Shown piece by piece: positions 36,007 through 44,849 of a DNA stretch of 64,000 nt (position 1 is the first letter of the stretch; each line of letters starts with the position of its first letter). The DNA is taken from positions 124,001 to 188,000 of the forward strand of contig JABAQJ010000001.1 of assembly GCA_019186945.1 (NCBI GenBank), read 5' to 3'. Source of the stretch: Gemmatimonadaceae bacterium. GTDB lineage: Bacteria; Gemmatimonadota; Gemmatimonadetes; Gemmatimonadales; Gemmatimonadaceae. The translations under genes were made by a program, and so were the position numbers. The notes under the pieces are model-generated. The model saw nothing but the letters and a program-made list of their open reading frames with translations, was not told where the DNA came from and made no database searches.

Positions 36007-36558
36007 ATGGGATCATCTTCGCGCCTCGATACTCGACGGATCTATACAGGACGCGTCCTGAATCTCGATATCGATACGGTTCGTTTTCCGGACGGAACGA
36101 GCGGAGAGCTGGAGCTGATTCGACATTCGGGTGCCAGCGCAGTCGTCCCGTTCATCACCGATCCGTTCGGCGAAGAACCAGCCGTGCTGATGATCCGGCA
36201 ATTTCGTTACGCTGCTGAGCAAGTGCTGTTCGAGATCCCTGCCGGTCGCCTGGATAGCGACGAATCGCCGGACGCGTGTGCTCGCCGCGAGCTTCGGGAG
36301 GAAACCGGCTGCACCGCTGGCCATCTCGAGCACATGCACACGATGTACACGACGCCAGGCTTCACGGACGAGCGAATTCACTTGTATATGGCCTGGGATC
36401 TCGAGCGCGGTACGGCTCACCACGAGCGCGACGAGTTCATTGAACCGGTAGTTCTCACGCTGAGAGAAGCGCTCGCCAAGATTAACAACGGCGAGATCGT
36501 GGACGGGAAGACATCACTGGCGCTTCTGTTCGCCGCTGGCTTCCGGCTGGGGCAGTGA
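36007..36558 (+). CDS. NUDIX hydrolase, ADP-ribose pyrophosphatase type
   Basis: 183 residues. A full Nudix box spans residues 80-102: Gly80, Glu86, then R-E-L-R-E-E-T-G. Other marks of the ADP-ribose subgroup are I-R-Q-F-R-Y-A before the box, F-E-I-P-A-G and, after it, Y-T-T-P-G-F-T-D-E. It most likely hydrolyses ADP-ribose or a related nucleoside diphosphate. It lies 32 bp after the M16 pair. Confidence 0.9.
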   Translation: MGSSSRLDTRRIYTGRVLNLDIDTVRFPDGTSGELELIRHSGASAVVPFITDPFGEEPAVLMIRQFRYAAEQVLFEIPAGRLDSDESPDACARRELREETGCTAGHLEHMHTMYTTPGFTDERIHLYMAWDLERGTAHHERDEFIEPVVLTLREALAKINNGEIVDGKTSLALLFAAGFRLGQ

Positions 36559-36807
36559 GCCAAGAGCGCTCTGGGTTTTGGCGACGACAGCACCGTCTAA
36601 CGGAACAGGCGGGCGACCGTCCAAGACAGCGGACACACGCAGGTACCGAGCACCCAATTCGGTAACGGCAGGCTAGCGCAAGTCAATGCAGTACAGGCGG
36701 TTAAGCTACTGGTGCCGATAGTCCTCCCAACGGCACATCGTCTGCCATTGATGCCCAAGCACGCGGGCGCGGTTCAGCGCCCGATCAGGCATCGAGGAGG
36801 AACGACA

Positions 36808-37446
36808 ATGGCTGACGTCGCGGTGAGGATGGCATCAATGCTGCCAGGAGCGGCAGTCAGGGAACGACTTCGCACGCTTGACGACGGAGAAGTTGTCGGG
36901 GCGTTTCTGGAGGGTGAGGAGCGAGCATTCGATGAACTGGTCACGCGGTACCAGACTCGACTTCTCAACTTCGTTTTTCGAACCATCGGCGATCGCGAGA
37001 GGGCAGAAGATCTGATTCAGGAGGTATTTGTCCGGGTCTACCGGCACATCCATCGATTCGACCGAACGAAGAAGTTTTCCACGTGGATTTATACGATCGC
37101 GTCCAACCTTGCGAAGAACGAGCTACGAAACCGTTCGCGCAGTCCGCTGGTGCTGTTCCAGACTCTTCGAAAGAACTTTCAGGATGATGATCGCCCTCTC
37201 CAGTTCGAGGACTACACGACACGACCGGACGATCTCTACCGAAGGCGTCACCTGCGATCCCTGGTTGAAGCCTCGGTAGATCGGCTCCCTCGGCATCACC
37301 GGGAGGTCTTCGTGCTGAGAGAATTGGAGGGGAAGTCGTACGAAGAGATCGCAGAAATAACAGCGTGCAACCTGGGCACCGTGAAATCGAGGCTCAACCG
37401 GGCACGAAGTGCGTTCGCAAACATCATTAGTCCACATCTGGACTGA
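36808..37446 (+). CDS. ECF-type RNA polymerase sigma factor
   Basis: 212 residues from ATG 36808, which has a GAGGAGGAA ribosome site; the frame opens at 36712. Region 2 includes R-A-E-D-L-I-Q-E-V-F-V-R-V-Y-R and F-S-T-W-I-Y-T-I-A-S-N-L-A; region 4 has L-P-R-H-H-R-E-V-F-V-L-R-E-L-E-G-K-S-Y-E-E-I-A and G-T-V-K-S-R-L-N-R-A-R. There is no region 3. An anti-sigma-like gene follows at 37595, so it probably answers an envelope signal. A perfect hairpin lies between them. Confidence 0.95.
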   Translation: MADVAVRMASMLPGAAVRERLRTLDDGEVVGAFLEGEERAFDELVTRYQTRLLNFVFRTIGDRERAEDLIQEVFVRVYRHIHRFDRTKKFSTWIYTIASNLAKNELRNRSRSPLVLFQTLRKNFQDDDRPLQFEDYTTRPDDLYRRRHLRSLVEASVDRLPRHHREVFVLRELEGKSYEEIAEITACNLGTVKSRLNRARSAFANIISPHLD

Positions 37447-37465
37447 GGGAGCCGGTTCGCAGGTG

Positions 37466-37497
37466 TTGGCGCCGCGAGCCCGAGCTCGCGGCGCCAA
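37466..37497 (+). terminator. Strong hairpin between sigma and anti-sigma genes
   Basis: A perfect 14-bp G/C-rich stem (TTGGCGCCGCGAGC at 37466-37479 and its complement at 37484-37497) with a CCGA loop lies 20 bp after the sigma factor stop. Only a short GTGTTT follows, so it could be a terminator, an attenuator, or an mRNA 3'-end stabiliser. Confidence 0.5.
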
Positions 37498-37594
37498 GTG
37501 TTTCCAGACGTACGTGGCGACCAGTCCAGTGGAACGCACGCCAAGGACTTGGGTAATCTGCGGGCGCGTCGACCCTGGGGAGCTCACGAACACA

Positions 37595-38098
37595 ATGCAC
37601 TGCTCGGCGTTTCGGAAACAGCACTCGGTGTATCTGGACGACGTGCTATCGGGTGAGCAGAGGGAGGCCATGCGGGCACACGTTCGGTCGTGCGAGCGGT
37701 GCGCGACACACGATGTCCGGATACGACGTGCGGTACTGTTGGCACGAAATATCGCGACAGTCGAAGCCAGTGAGGATTTCGGGCGCCGGCTTGCTGCCCG
37801 CATTCGTCGCGAACGTGAGCCGATCGCGTTGCTGCCGCAGAGCCGACGAGTTGCGGTCTGGTGCGGGGCAGCAGCGGCAAGTCTGGTTCTGGTGGTCGGC
37901 GTTCTCGCTTCGCTGACCACGGGCGACGCTCAGTCCGAGCCGCCTCGATTGCCGGCCGTTGTCGCGTCTGCACAGGCTGTCCTGGACACGGCGACGGCAC
38001 CGGCGATCGTCGCGGCGATGTCAGCAGGCATGGTCGTATGGCCAGCTCTGTTGATTGCCGAGGAGGCGCCGCTGCGATTCGCATCGAGTTCGCAGTAG
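37595..38098 (+). CDS. Anti-sigma factor-like membrane protein with zinc-finger N terminus
   Basis: 167 residues. The N-terminal part M-H-C-S-A-F and H-V-R-S-C-E-R-C-A-T-H has the spacing of the zf-HC2 anti-sigma domain (H-x3-C-x2-C). One hydrophobic segment V-A-V-W-C-G-A-A-A-A-S-L-V-L-V-V (about residues 87-105) should cross the membrane, leaving a periplasmic tail of about 60 residues with a second hydrophobic stretch near its end. Its position after the ECF sigma gene suggests it binds that sigma factor. The frame is open upstream but ATG 37595 gives the conserved start. Confidence 0.82.
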   Translation: MHCSAFRKQHSVYLDDVLSGEQREAMRAHVRSCERCATHDVRIRRAVLLARNIATVEASEDFGRRLAARIRREREPIALLPQSRRVAVWCGAAAASLVLVVGVLASLTTGDAQSEPPRLPAVVASAQAVLDTATAPAIVAAMSAGMVVWPALLIAEEAPLRFASSSQ

Positions 38099-38175
38099 GC
38101 AGAGTGCGACGCGGGTTGGACTGACAGCGAACCGGCGCAAGTAACGATTGGCGGTCAACGCTATATTCCTGTGTC

Positions 38176-39234
38176 ATGTCTCAAGCCGATCGACGCGAGC
38201 TTCAACGGGCCATTGAACAGAAGAAGTTCGCCCTCGTCTACTATTTTCACGGCGTGAACGAGCCGATGAAGGACAGCGCGATCGGGAGACTCGTCGATGC
38301 TGCGGTAGATCCTGCCACGCGTGACTTCAATCTGGACTACATCGATGGCAGTGAAGTCACCGGTGAGAGCCTCGGGACTCTGCTCAATACACCGCCCCTC
38401 ATGGTAGAGCGACGCGCGGTGGTTGTGCGCGACGTCCTTGCTCTTCGAAAAGAGGCGCGGCAGGTGCTCGAGCAATACATCGAAACCCCTTCTCCAAGAC
38501 TCGTTCTGGTGCTCTCCGGCGGCGTTGATGTGGCCAAGGACGCGTTGCACGACCGCTTGGTTCGCGAAGCGACATCGATGGCATTCGATGCGCTTGAAGC
38601 GAGGGAGGCGCTGGCGTGGGTTTCCGAGTATGCGCGCGAATCGCTAGGCGTAAGCATTACCAGAGATGCGGCCGACCTGTTGGTGACTGCTACCGAGGGA
38701 GAACCTTTGCAGCTGGTGGCTGAACTGGGGAAGGTCGCGAGCTATTCAGGCGAAAGACAGATTGACCGAGACGCAGTCACGGCTGTCGTCGGTGTGCGTC
38801 ACGGCGAGACACCCGGGGACTTGTTCGATGCAGTGGCTGCGCGCGATGCGATGCGGGCGCTGGCGCTTGTACCGTTCATTCTCCAACAACCGAAAGTGAC
38901 CTTGGTTCAGGTGTTGATGGGTTTGACGACGCAGATGCTGGCGATTGCGTGGGGACGTGCGGTCTGGGAGCGTGGCAGGGCAACTGGCGCGCTTTCCGGG
39001 CAGTTCTACAACCTGCTCCGGGAAACGCGTGCATATCCCGGACGCGCGTGGGGAGATGCCGTTCGCGTATGGATTCGTGCAGTTCCGAGTTGGGACCGGC
39101 ACCAGCTCGACAACGCGCTGGAGGTGCTGCTTCAGGCCGATCGCTCGGCGAAGGAGGGTCGATACTCGTCTGAGGAGCAGCTGTTGAGCGGCGTGGTCCT
39201 GCGCCTGTGCGGGACAGGGGGAGGCACGGCGTGA
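38176..39234 (+). CDS. holA: DNA polymerase III delta subunit
   Basis: 352 residues. It begins with the clamp-loader delta pattern F-A-L-V-Y-Y-F-H-G-V-N-E-P-M-K and continues with L-N-T-P-P-L-M-V-E-R-R-A-V-V-V-R, G-E-P-L-Q-L-V-A-E-L-G-K-V-A and a C-terminal helical domain ending in Q-L-L-S-G-V-V-L-R-L. HolA opens the beta clamp (DnaN) within the clamp loader. Its stop overlaps the GTG of the next gene. Confidence 0.92.
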   Translation: MSQADRRELQRAIEQKKFALVYYFHGVNEPMKDSAIGRLVDAAVDPATRDFNLDYIDGSEVTGESLGTLLNTPPLMVERRAVVVRDVLALRKEARQVLEQYIETPSPRLVLVLSGGVDVAKDALHDRLVREATSMAFDALEAREALAWVSEYARESLGVSITRDAADLLVTATEGEPLQLVAELGKVASYSGERQIDRDAVTAVVGVRHGETPGDLFDAVAARDAMRALALVPFILQQPKVTLVQVLMGLTTQMLAIAWGRAVWERGRATGALSGQFYNLLRETRAYPGRAWGDAVRVWIRAVPSWDRHQLDNALEVLLQADRSAKEGRYSSEEQLLSGVVLRLCGTGGGTA

Positions 39235-40076
39235 AACCGTGCGCAGCCGTTCGCGCCCTGGTTCTGTTGGGGTGTCTCTTGTCGCTCTACCCGTGTGATG
39301 TACCGGCACAGCGCGCTGACTCGGCCGTTGCAAGAATTGCCGGTCTGGTCAGCCGTGGTGACCGGCAAGGAGCCTATGCGGTCGCGGACTCCCTGCTGAC
39401 GGTAACGCCGGTCGATTCCCCAGAGTATCCAGAGGTGCTCTATTGGCGGGCCTTCTCAGCTGCGAATGCAGCTGGAGCTGAGCGAGACTACTTGCGCGTT
39501 GCGATCGAATATCCGTTGTCGCTGCGGGCCGAAGACGCACTTCTTCTGCTGTCTCAACTCGAGTTTGCCCGCGGCGATCGGACGGCAGCTCTGAAGCATC
39601 TCGACAGACTGCTTCGCGATCACCCGACGGGACACAACGCTGGCCGTGCGTCCTTCTGGACGGCGCGGATTGCCTTCGACACGGGTGATACGGCGCGCGC
39701 TTGCCAGGCTCTTGCCGCAGCGCGCGCGAAGCTGCCGGAAACGGACATCGAGACTAGAAACCAGGCTGAGTATTTCGCCCCCCGTTGCAGCCCGCGTTTG
39801 TCGGCTGACGGCTCTCGTCCGGCGCCAGAGTCATCAGTCGTACCCGCGAGCAGCTCGTACAGTCTGCAGGTGGCGGCGTTCAGGACGAGGCGCGAGGCAG
39901 ATGTCCTGATGCGCGGGCTCAAGCGACGTGGGTTTGACGTTCGGGTTACGCACCAGGACTCGTGGTACCGGGTGCGCATAGGTCGTTATGCCACGCATGA
40001 AGCGGCCGCTCAGGCACAGGCGCGGGCACGGGCGTCGAAGGTAACGACGCGCATAGTCGAGGCGGAGAAGCCATGA
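39231..40076 (+). CDS. Exported TPR-like protein with C-terminal SPOR domain
   Basis: 281 residues from the GTG overlapping the holA stop (GTGA). Signal peptide with hydrophobic V-L-L-G-C-L-L-S-L, then helical repeats with A-x-Y-A-V-A-D-S-L-L and A-L-K-H-L-D-R-L-L-R-D-H-P typical of TPR or tol-pal-like segments. The last 75 residues are a SPOR domain, Y-S-L-Q-V-A-A-F-R-T-R-R-E-A-D and W-Y-R-V-R-I-G-R-Y, which binds denuded peptidoglycan. Likely acts in the periplasm at division or envelope sites. It ends overlapping mutS (ATGA). Confidence 0.85.
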   Translation: MKPCAAVRALVLLGCLLSLYPCDVPAQRADSAVARIAGLVSRGDRQGAYAVADSLLTVTPVDSPEYPEVLYWRAFSAANAAGAERDYLRVAIEYPLSLRAEDALLLLSQLEFARGDRTAALKHLDRLLRDHPTGHNAGRASFWTARIAFDTGDTARACQALAAARAKLPETDIETRNQAEYFAPRCSPRLSADGSRPAPESSVVPASSSYSLQVAAFRTRREADVLMRGLKRRGFDVRVTHQDSWYRVRIGRYATHEAAAQAQARARASKVTTRIVEAEKP

Positions 40077-42712
40077 GTCGTGAGGGCACGCCGCTCATGC
40101 AGCAGTATCGTGAGATCAAGGCGCGCCACCAGGATGCGATCCTGATGTTTCGGATGGGGGATTTCTATGAGATGTTCTTCGACGACGCGCACGTCGCATC
40201 CCGTGTGCTCGGTCTGACCCTGACGGCACGGAACAATGGTGGTGCGGCGGACGTCCCGCTAGCGGGCGTTCCGGTGAAGGCCGTGCAAGAGTACATCCGT
40301 CGGCTGGTGGACCAGGGATTCCGAGTCGCGATCTGCGAACAGGTGGAGGATCCGCGACAGGCGAAGGGCATCGTCCGGCGGGAGGTGGTCGAAACGGTCA
40401 CGCCGGGCGCCGTCTTCGCTGACGATCTGCTGGATGCCGGGCGACACAATTTCCTGTGCGCCGTCCTGGTGAAGGGACAGGCGCTGGGGATTGCGGCGAT
40501 CGACGTCAGCATCGGGTCATTCTGTCTGGTACGGTGTGCGGCAGCGGACGGCGAAGCCATGCTGGCGCGATACGCCCCGCGCGAATTGCTGATCGTACGG
40601 GGAGGTGCCGTTGGCGATGCCGGTCCGACACTGCGCGCGGGTGGAGCGCTGGTCACGGAGCGCGATGGCTGGGAGTTCGATCCGGCACTGGGGCGTGAGG
40701 AGATCGCGCGGCTCTTCCGGGTGCACACGCTCGAGGGGCTGGGGATAGGCATCGACGACGATGTCGTGGTTGGAGCTGCGGGGGCGCTGCTGCGCTACGT
40801 TCACGAGTTGCAACCGGCGGGCATACCGCAGCTCGAACGCCCGCGCGTGGAACGGAGTGGACAGTGCATGCCTCTGGACGAAATGACGAGGCGAAACCTA
40901 GAGCTGGTGGAGTCGCTCCGTACGGGACCGGACGTTGCCAACGGGCGGGGTGCCGCGGAACGATCTGGAACGCTCTTGGGGGTGCTCGATCGCACGCAGA
41001 CGCCGATGGGAGCCAGGCTGCTGCGGCAATGGCTGCTGGCACCGCTGCTCGATCGTGAAGCAATCATCGAGCGTCTCGATGCGGTGGAGCGCTGTCTTGC
41101 GCTGCCGATGGTGCGTGCAACGCTCCGGGCGGCGATCGACGGAGTTCGCGATATCGAGCGCTTGGCAGGCAAGGCGGCCAGTGGGCGGAGTAGTCCTCGC
41201 GAGCTTCGTGCGCTCGGAGACTCACTGTTGCGCCTGCCGGCTATCGGTGGGGCATTGCGCGATATCGGCACAGCGGGCGCGCTCCGCGCGATCGTGGATG
41301 GATGGGACGATTGCGACGACGTCTCTTCGCGAATCCGCTCGCAGCTGGTGGAGCGGCCGCCGTCGGGGATCGGCGACGAAGACGTAATCGCCGCGGGTGC
41401 CGACGCGGCCCTGGATGAGCTTCGAGGGTTGCGTGACGGCAGCAGAGACGCCATCGCGCAAGTTCAGGCTGCGGAACGCGGGCGAACGGGGATTGCCTCG
41501 CTCAAGGTCGGTTACAACCGCGTGTTCGGCTATTTCATCGAGGTCACGAACGCCAACAAGCACCTGGTCCCGGACGATTATCAGCGCCGGCAGACGCTCA
41601 CCGGCGCCGAGCGCTACATCACGACAGCGCTGAAGGAATACGAGGAGAAGATCCTTCACGCCACGGAGCACATCGAGGCGCGGGAGCGTGCGCTGTTCGA
41701 CGAGCTTCGCGAGGCAACCGGACGCGAGATTCTTCGACTTCAGTCCGCGGCACAGCGGGTAGCAGCGCTCGATGTCTACGCTTCGCTCGCCGAGGTTGCA
41801 GAAACAGAGCGCTATGTGCGGCCAGATGTCCTGGACTCGTTCGAGCTGGAGATCACAGGTGGGCGCCATCCCGTGGTCGAGCGGATGATGCCGCGCGAGA
41901 AGTTCATTCCGAACGACCTGTCCCTGGTGAACGATGCGCGGGTGGTTGTGCTGACCGGTCCGAACATGGCGGGGAAGTCGACGGTGCTGCGCCAGGTTGG
42001 CTTGATCGTGCTCATGTCACAAATGGGAAGCTTCGTGCCCGCGACGAAGGCACGTATCGGCGTGGTGGACAGGCTGTTCACACGCGTCGGGGCGAGCGAC
42101 AATCTCGTGCGTGGCCAGTCGACATTCATGGTCGAGATGGCGGAAACCAGCGCGATCCTGCACACCGCCACGGACCGGAGTCTCGTGCTGCTGGACGAGA
42201 TCGGGCGGGGGACTTCGACGTACGACGGAGTGTCCATCGCATGGGCGGTAACCGAGCACCTTCACAACACCATCGGATGCAAGACAGTGTTTGCCACGCA
42301 TTACCACGAACTGACACAACTGGCAGACGAGTTGTCCTCGCTTCGGAACTACAATGTGGCGGTGCGTGAAGCGGGGGACGAAGTCCTGTTCCTCCATCGA
42401 CTGCAACCCGGTGGAGCAGATCGTTCCTACGGAATCGAGGTCGGTCGGCTGGCGGGGCTCCCTCGACAGGTGATCGAGCGTGCGCGGGCCATCCTGCGAC
42501 TGCTCGAGGGTGAGCAGCTCGTTTCGCGCCCGGATGGCACCGTGCGGACGACTCGTGATGCAACGGGGGCTCTCGACCCGCAGCTGACGCTCTTTCATCC
42601 CGCGTCGCATCCGGTCCTGACGCGACTTCGCGAAATCGACCCCGAACACACGACGCCCTTCGACGCGTTGAAGCTGCTGACGGAATTGACGTGTCTTGCG
42701 CGGGAGCCCTGA
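40073..42712 (+). CDS. mutS: DNA mismatch repair protein MutS
   Basis: 879 residues, standard length. Mismatch-reading motif M-G-D-F-Y-E-M-F at residues 28-35 (Phe31 and Glu33), connector and clamp domains, then the ATPase with Walker A G-P-N-M-A-G-K-S-T (about 628-636), L-L-D-E-I-G-R-G-T-S-T and the A-T-H-Y-H-E-L motif. The ATG overlaps the preceding TGA. It recognises mismatches and recruits MutL. A small lipoprotein gene follows after 10 bp. Confidence 0.98.
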   Translation: MSREGTPLMQQYREIKARHQDAILMFRMGDFYEMFFDDAHVASRVLGLTLTARNNGGAADVPLAGVPVKAVQEYIRRLVDQGFRVAICEQVEDPRQAKGIVRREVVETVTPGAVFADDLLDAGRHNFLCAVLVKGQALGIAAIDVSIGSFCLVRCAAADGEAMLARYAPRELLIVRGGAVGDAGPTLRAGGALVTERDGWEFDPALGREEIARLFRVHTLEGLGIGIDDDVVVGAAGALLRYVHELQPAGIPQLERPRVERSGQCMPLDEMTRRNLELVESLRTGPDVANGRGAAERSGTLLGVLDRTQTPMGARLLRQWLLAPLLDREAIIERLDAVERCLALPMVRATLRAAIDGVRDIERLAGKAASGRSSPRELRALGDSLLRLPAIGGALRDIGTAGALRAIVDGWDDCDDVSSRIRSQLVERPPSGIGDEDVIAAGADAALDELRGLRDGSRDAIAQVQAAERGRTGIASLKVGYNRVFGYFIEVTNANKHLVPDDYQRRQTLTGAERYITTALKEYEEKILHATEHIEARERALFDELREATGREILRLQSAAQRVAALDVYASLAEVAETERYVRPDVLDSFELEITGGRHPVVERMMPREKFIPNDLSLVNDARVVVLTGPNMAGKSTVLRQVGLIVLMSQMGSFVPATKARIGVVDRLFTRVGASDNLVRGQSTFMVEMAETSAILHTATDRSLVLLDEIGRGTSTYDGVSIAWAVTEHLHNTIGCKTVFATHYHELTQLADELSSLRNYNVAVREAGDEVLFLHRLQPGGADRSYGIEVGRLAGLPRQVIERARAILRLLEGEQLVSRPDGTVRTTRDATGALDPQLTLFHPASHPVLTRLREIDPEHTTPFDALKLLTELTCLAREP

Positions 42713-42722
42713 GCTACGACTG

Positions 42723-43142
42723 ATGCCGAGATCTCTTGCGTTGCTGCTGGCCATGAGCGCGATGGCGTGTTCCGGTGACCGGTCGGTGTCGCGACGGCTG
42801 CGAAGCCGCGAACCGGTGGAGCTGCCGGCGCTGATCACCACCGAGCTACCGTTTCGGTATCCCCCTGGCTTGTACCTTCAAGGCGTTCAGGACGACGTGA
42901 CGCTGCGGTTGTTCATCGACTCGTCGGGCGCGGTTGTCCGCGAGTCCACGCGTATCGAGGAACCATCGCGGTACGCGCTGTTTGACAGCTCAGCCATGGA
43001 GGGTGCGACGCGGCTGTCTTTCCGACCTGCCAGGCAAGGCGAACATCGCTTGGGACATGCGGTCCTGTTCCCGGTGAAGTTCCGCGTGCCAAACGGGCCG
43101 ACTCTTCCTCAGGACACTGCGCAGCGGAGCGAGAAAGAATGA
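42723..43142 (+). CDS. TonB C-terminal-like lipoprotein
   Basis: 139 residues from ATG 42723. Lipobox A-M-A-C (Cys16). The rest, with P-P-G-L-Y-L-Q-G-V-Q-D-D-V-T-L-R-L-F-I-D and S-A-M-E-G-A-T-R-L-S-F-R-P-A-R, resembles the small TonB C-terminal fold (energy-transducer domain), though without the usual proline-rich rod. It may contact outer-membrane receptors or act as a soluble TonB-like domain. Its stop overlaps ddl. Confidence 0.6.
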   Translation: MPRSLALLLAMSAMACSGDRSVSRRLRSREPVELPALITTELPFRYPPGLYLQGVQDDVTLRLFIDSSGAVVRESTRIEEPSRYALFDSSAMEGATRLSFRPARQGEHRLGHAVLFPVKFRVPNGPTLPQDTAQRSEKE

Positions 43143-44128
43143 AGATCGCCGTGCTTATGGGAGGCACATCGGCCGAGCGGGACGTCTCGCTAGCATCGGG
43201 CGTGCGGGTGGCGGAGGCACTTCGGCTGCGCGGGCATGAAGTGATACTGATCGATACAGTCGTGGGGAGACTAGGCCCCACGGAAGAGGCAGCGCTGCTC
43301 GCGGGAGGAGTGCTCAAGTCCGTTCCGCCAGATGTACACACGCTAGCGCGCCTCGATCGCCAGTTACCCACGGAAGTGAGTGCGCTGCCAGACGTCGACG
43401 CGGTCTTTCTCGCGTTGCATGGCGGACGAGGGGAGGATGGAACGGTTCAGGCGTTGCTCGACCTCGCGGGCGTTCCGTATACCGGGAGCGGCCACTTGGC
43501 GAGCGCTCTCGCGATGGACAAGGATCTATCAAAGCGACTCTTCCGGCAGGCGGGTGTTCCGACGCCTGAATGGATGATGTCGCCAGTGACCGCGCGAGCA
43601 GTCGAAGGGGTCTTCGGGTTCCCGTGCGTGGTAAAGCCGAGCAAGCAGGGGTCCACCGTTGGGTTGACTCTCGTGAGGGGGGCGAACGAACTGCCGGCGG
43701 CGCTCGAGCATGCACGCGAGTATGACGACGAGGTCATGGTGGAACAGTTCATTCCCGGCCGCGAACTCACCGTCGGGATTCTTGGCGAGCGCGCGCTGCC
43801 GGTCGGCGAGATCATCCCGGTGCACGAGATTTACGACTACGAATGCAAGTACACACCGGGGATGGCACGCGAGGTATTTCCGGCAGCGCTAGCCGGAGAC
43901 GAGTCGTCGCGAGTTCAGGCTCTGGCCGTGCGAGCTTTTGTCGCACTGAAGCTGCGGGGCTATGCACGAATCGACTTTCGCATGTCGCCGAGCGGTGAGT
44001 TTTTCTGTCTGGAGGCAAACACGTTGCCCGGGATGACTGAGCTTTCGCTCATTCCGCAGGCGGCAGCCGCGGCGCAGATTTCGTTTCCAGATCTTTGCGA
44101 GCGGATCGTGGAGCTCGCACTACCTTGA
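43139..44128 (+). CDS. ddl: D-alanine--D-alanine ligase
   Basis: 329 residues. M-G-G-T-S-A-E-R-D-V-S-L (start signature), F-L-A-L-H-G-G-R-G-E-D-G, D-K-D-L-S-K-R-L-F-R, the ATP-grasp K-P-S-K-Q-G-S-T-V-G, and E-A-N-T-L-P-G-M-T-E-L-S as metal and substrate site. It makes the D-Ala-D-Ala dipeptide for peptidoglycan in the cytoplasm. It is coupled to the TonB-like gene by a 4-bp overlap. Confidence 0.95.
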   Translation: MKIAVLMGGTSAERDVSLASGVRVAEALRLRGHEVILIDTVVGRLGPTEEAALLAGGVLKSVPPDVHTLARLDRQLPTEVSALPDVDAVFLALHGGRGEDGTVQALLDLAGVPYTGSGHLASALAMDKDLSKRLFRQAGVPTPEWMMSPVTARAVEGVFGFPCVVKPSKQGSTVGLTLVRGANELPAALEHAREYDDEVMVEQFIPGRELTVGILGERALPVGEIIPVHEIYDYECKYTPGMAREVFPAALAGDESSRVQALAVRAFVALKLRGYARIDFRMSPSGEFFCLEANTLPGMTELSLIPQAAAAAQISFPDLCERIVELALP

Positions 44129-44141
44129 CCGGACGACACGC

Positions 44142-44801
44142 ATGGGAATGACTCCCATCCTGGCGGCGGCGCTTACGGGCGTGCCAGTGGGAATTCAGAA
44201 GCAGGGCATCTGGTGTGGCTTCCGGCAACTGTTCGTGCGATTCGCTGGAGCGGCGGAAACGGCCCAGATGTACACGGCGGACGCTCTTGCTCGGGAGATG
44301 AATCGGGCCCTTGGTCGCACGCCGATCCACTCGATCTGCATCAGCGGACGTGACGCGTTGGGAAGTACCGAGTTCCTTGTGGCGGCGTTGAAGCAAGTGC
44401 TTCCGGGCCAGCGTGTGATGGCAGATACGGATGGTCAGAGGCCGGAGGCGATCGCCGCGCTGCAGGATTTCATCGACTTGGTGCAAATTACCGTAGAGCT
44501 GCCCTACTCGGCCGTGTCGACCGAGCGCATGCAGGAGACGGTTCGGGCCGCCAATCGCGCTGGGTGTGGGCATGCCGTGGTGATTTCAGGAACCGACGAA
44601 GCGAGTGACGCGGATTACTTGCGGATCGTCGAGCTCGCACACGATGCGAGCACGGCGACGGCGATCGTCATTCATCCCGGACCGGCGGAGGAGCGATCTC
44701 CCCTGGATCGCCGGTGGAGCGTCCTGTTGGAACATGCGATGGCGAAGCACACGGATGTTCGTGTGGCGCTTCGGCTTGGCGGGCCGGCGACGATCCGATA
44801 G
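44142..44801 (+). CDS. QueE-like radical SAM family protein lacking the iron-sulfur cysteines
   Basis: 219 residues. The start aligns with 7-carboxy-7-deazaguanine synthase (QueE): P-V-G-I-Q-K-Q-G-I-W-C-G at the place of S-I-Q-G-E-G-x-x-x-G, then L-F-V-R-F-A-G-A-A-E-T at the place of F-V-R-L-A-G-C-N-L-R-C-x-W-C. None of the three cluster Cys remains. Later C-I-S-G-R-D-A-L-G fits I-T-G-G-E-P-L and M-A-D-T-D-G-Q-R fits the L-E-T-N-G strand. No frame shift restores the cysteines. It thus keeps the fold but cannot hold the 4Fe-4S cluster; a non-catalytic or new role is likely. QueF of the same pathway lies 1.3 kb downstream. Confidence 0.6.
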   Translation: MGMTPILAAALTGVPVGIQKQGIWCGFRQLFVRFAGAAETAQMYTADALAREMNRALGRTPIHSICISGRDALGSTEFLVAALKQVLPGQRVMADTDGQRPEAIAALQDFIDLVQITVELPYSAVSTERMQETVRAANRAGCGHAVVISGTDEASDADYLRIVELAHDASTATAIVIHPGPAEERSPLDRRWSVLLEHAMAKHTDVRVALRLGGPATIR

Positions 44802-44849
44802 ACGCGGGAACGAGGAGTTGCCGAAGCGGTACGCTTGGTATAGTTGTAG

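Noticed and set aside
37075-37090. Second parS-like palindrome TTTTCCACGTGGATTT
   Set aside because: Only the central 11 bp match; four outer positions differ from the good site and it lies inside the sigma-factor coding sequence.
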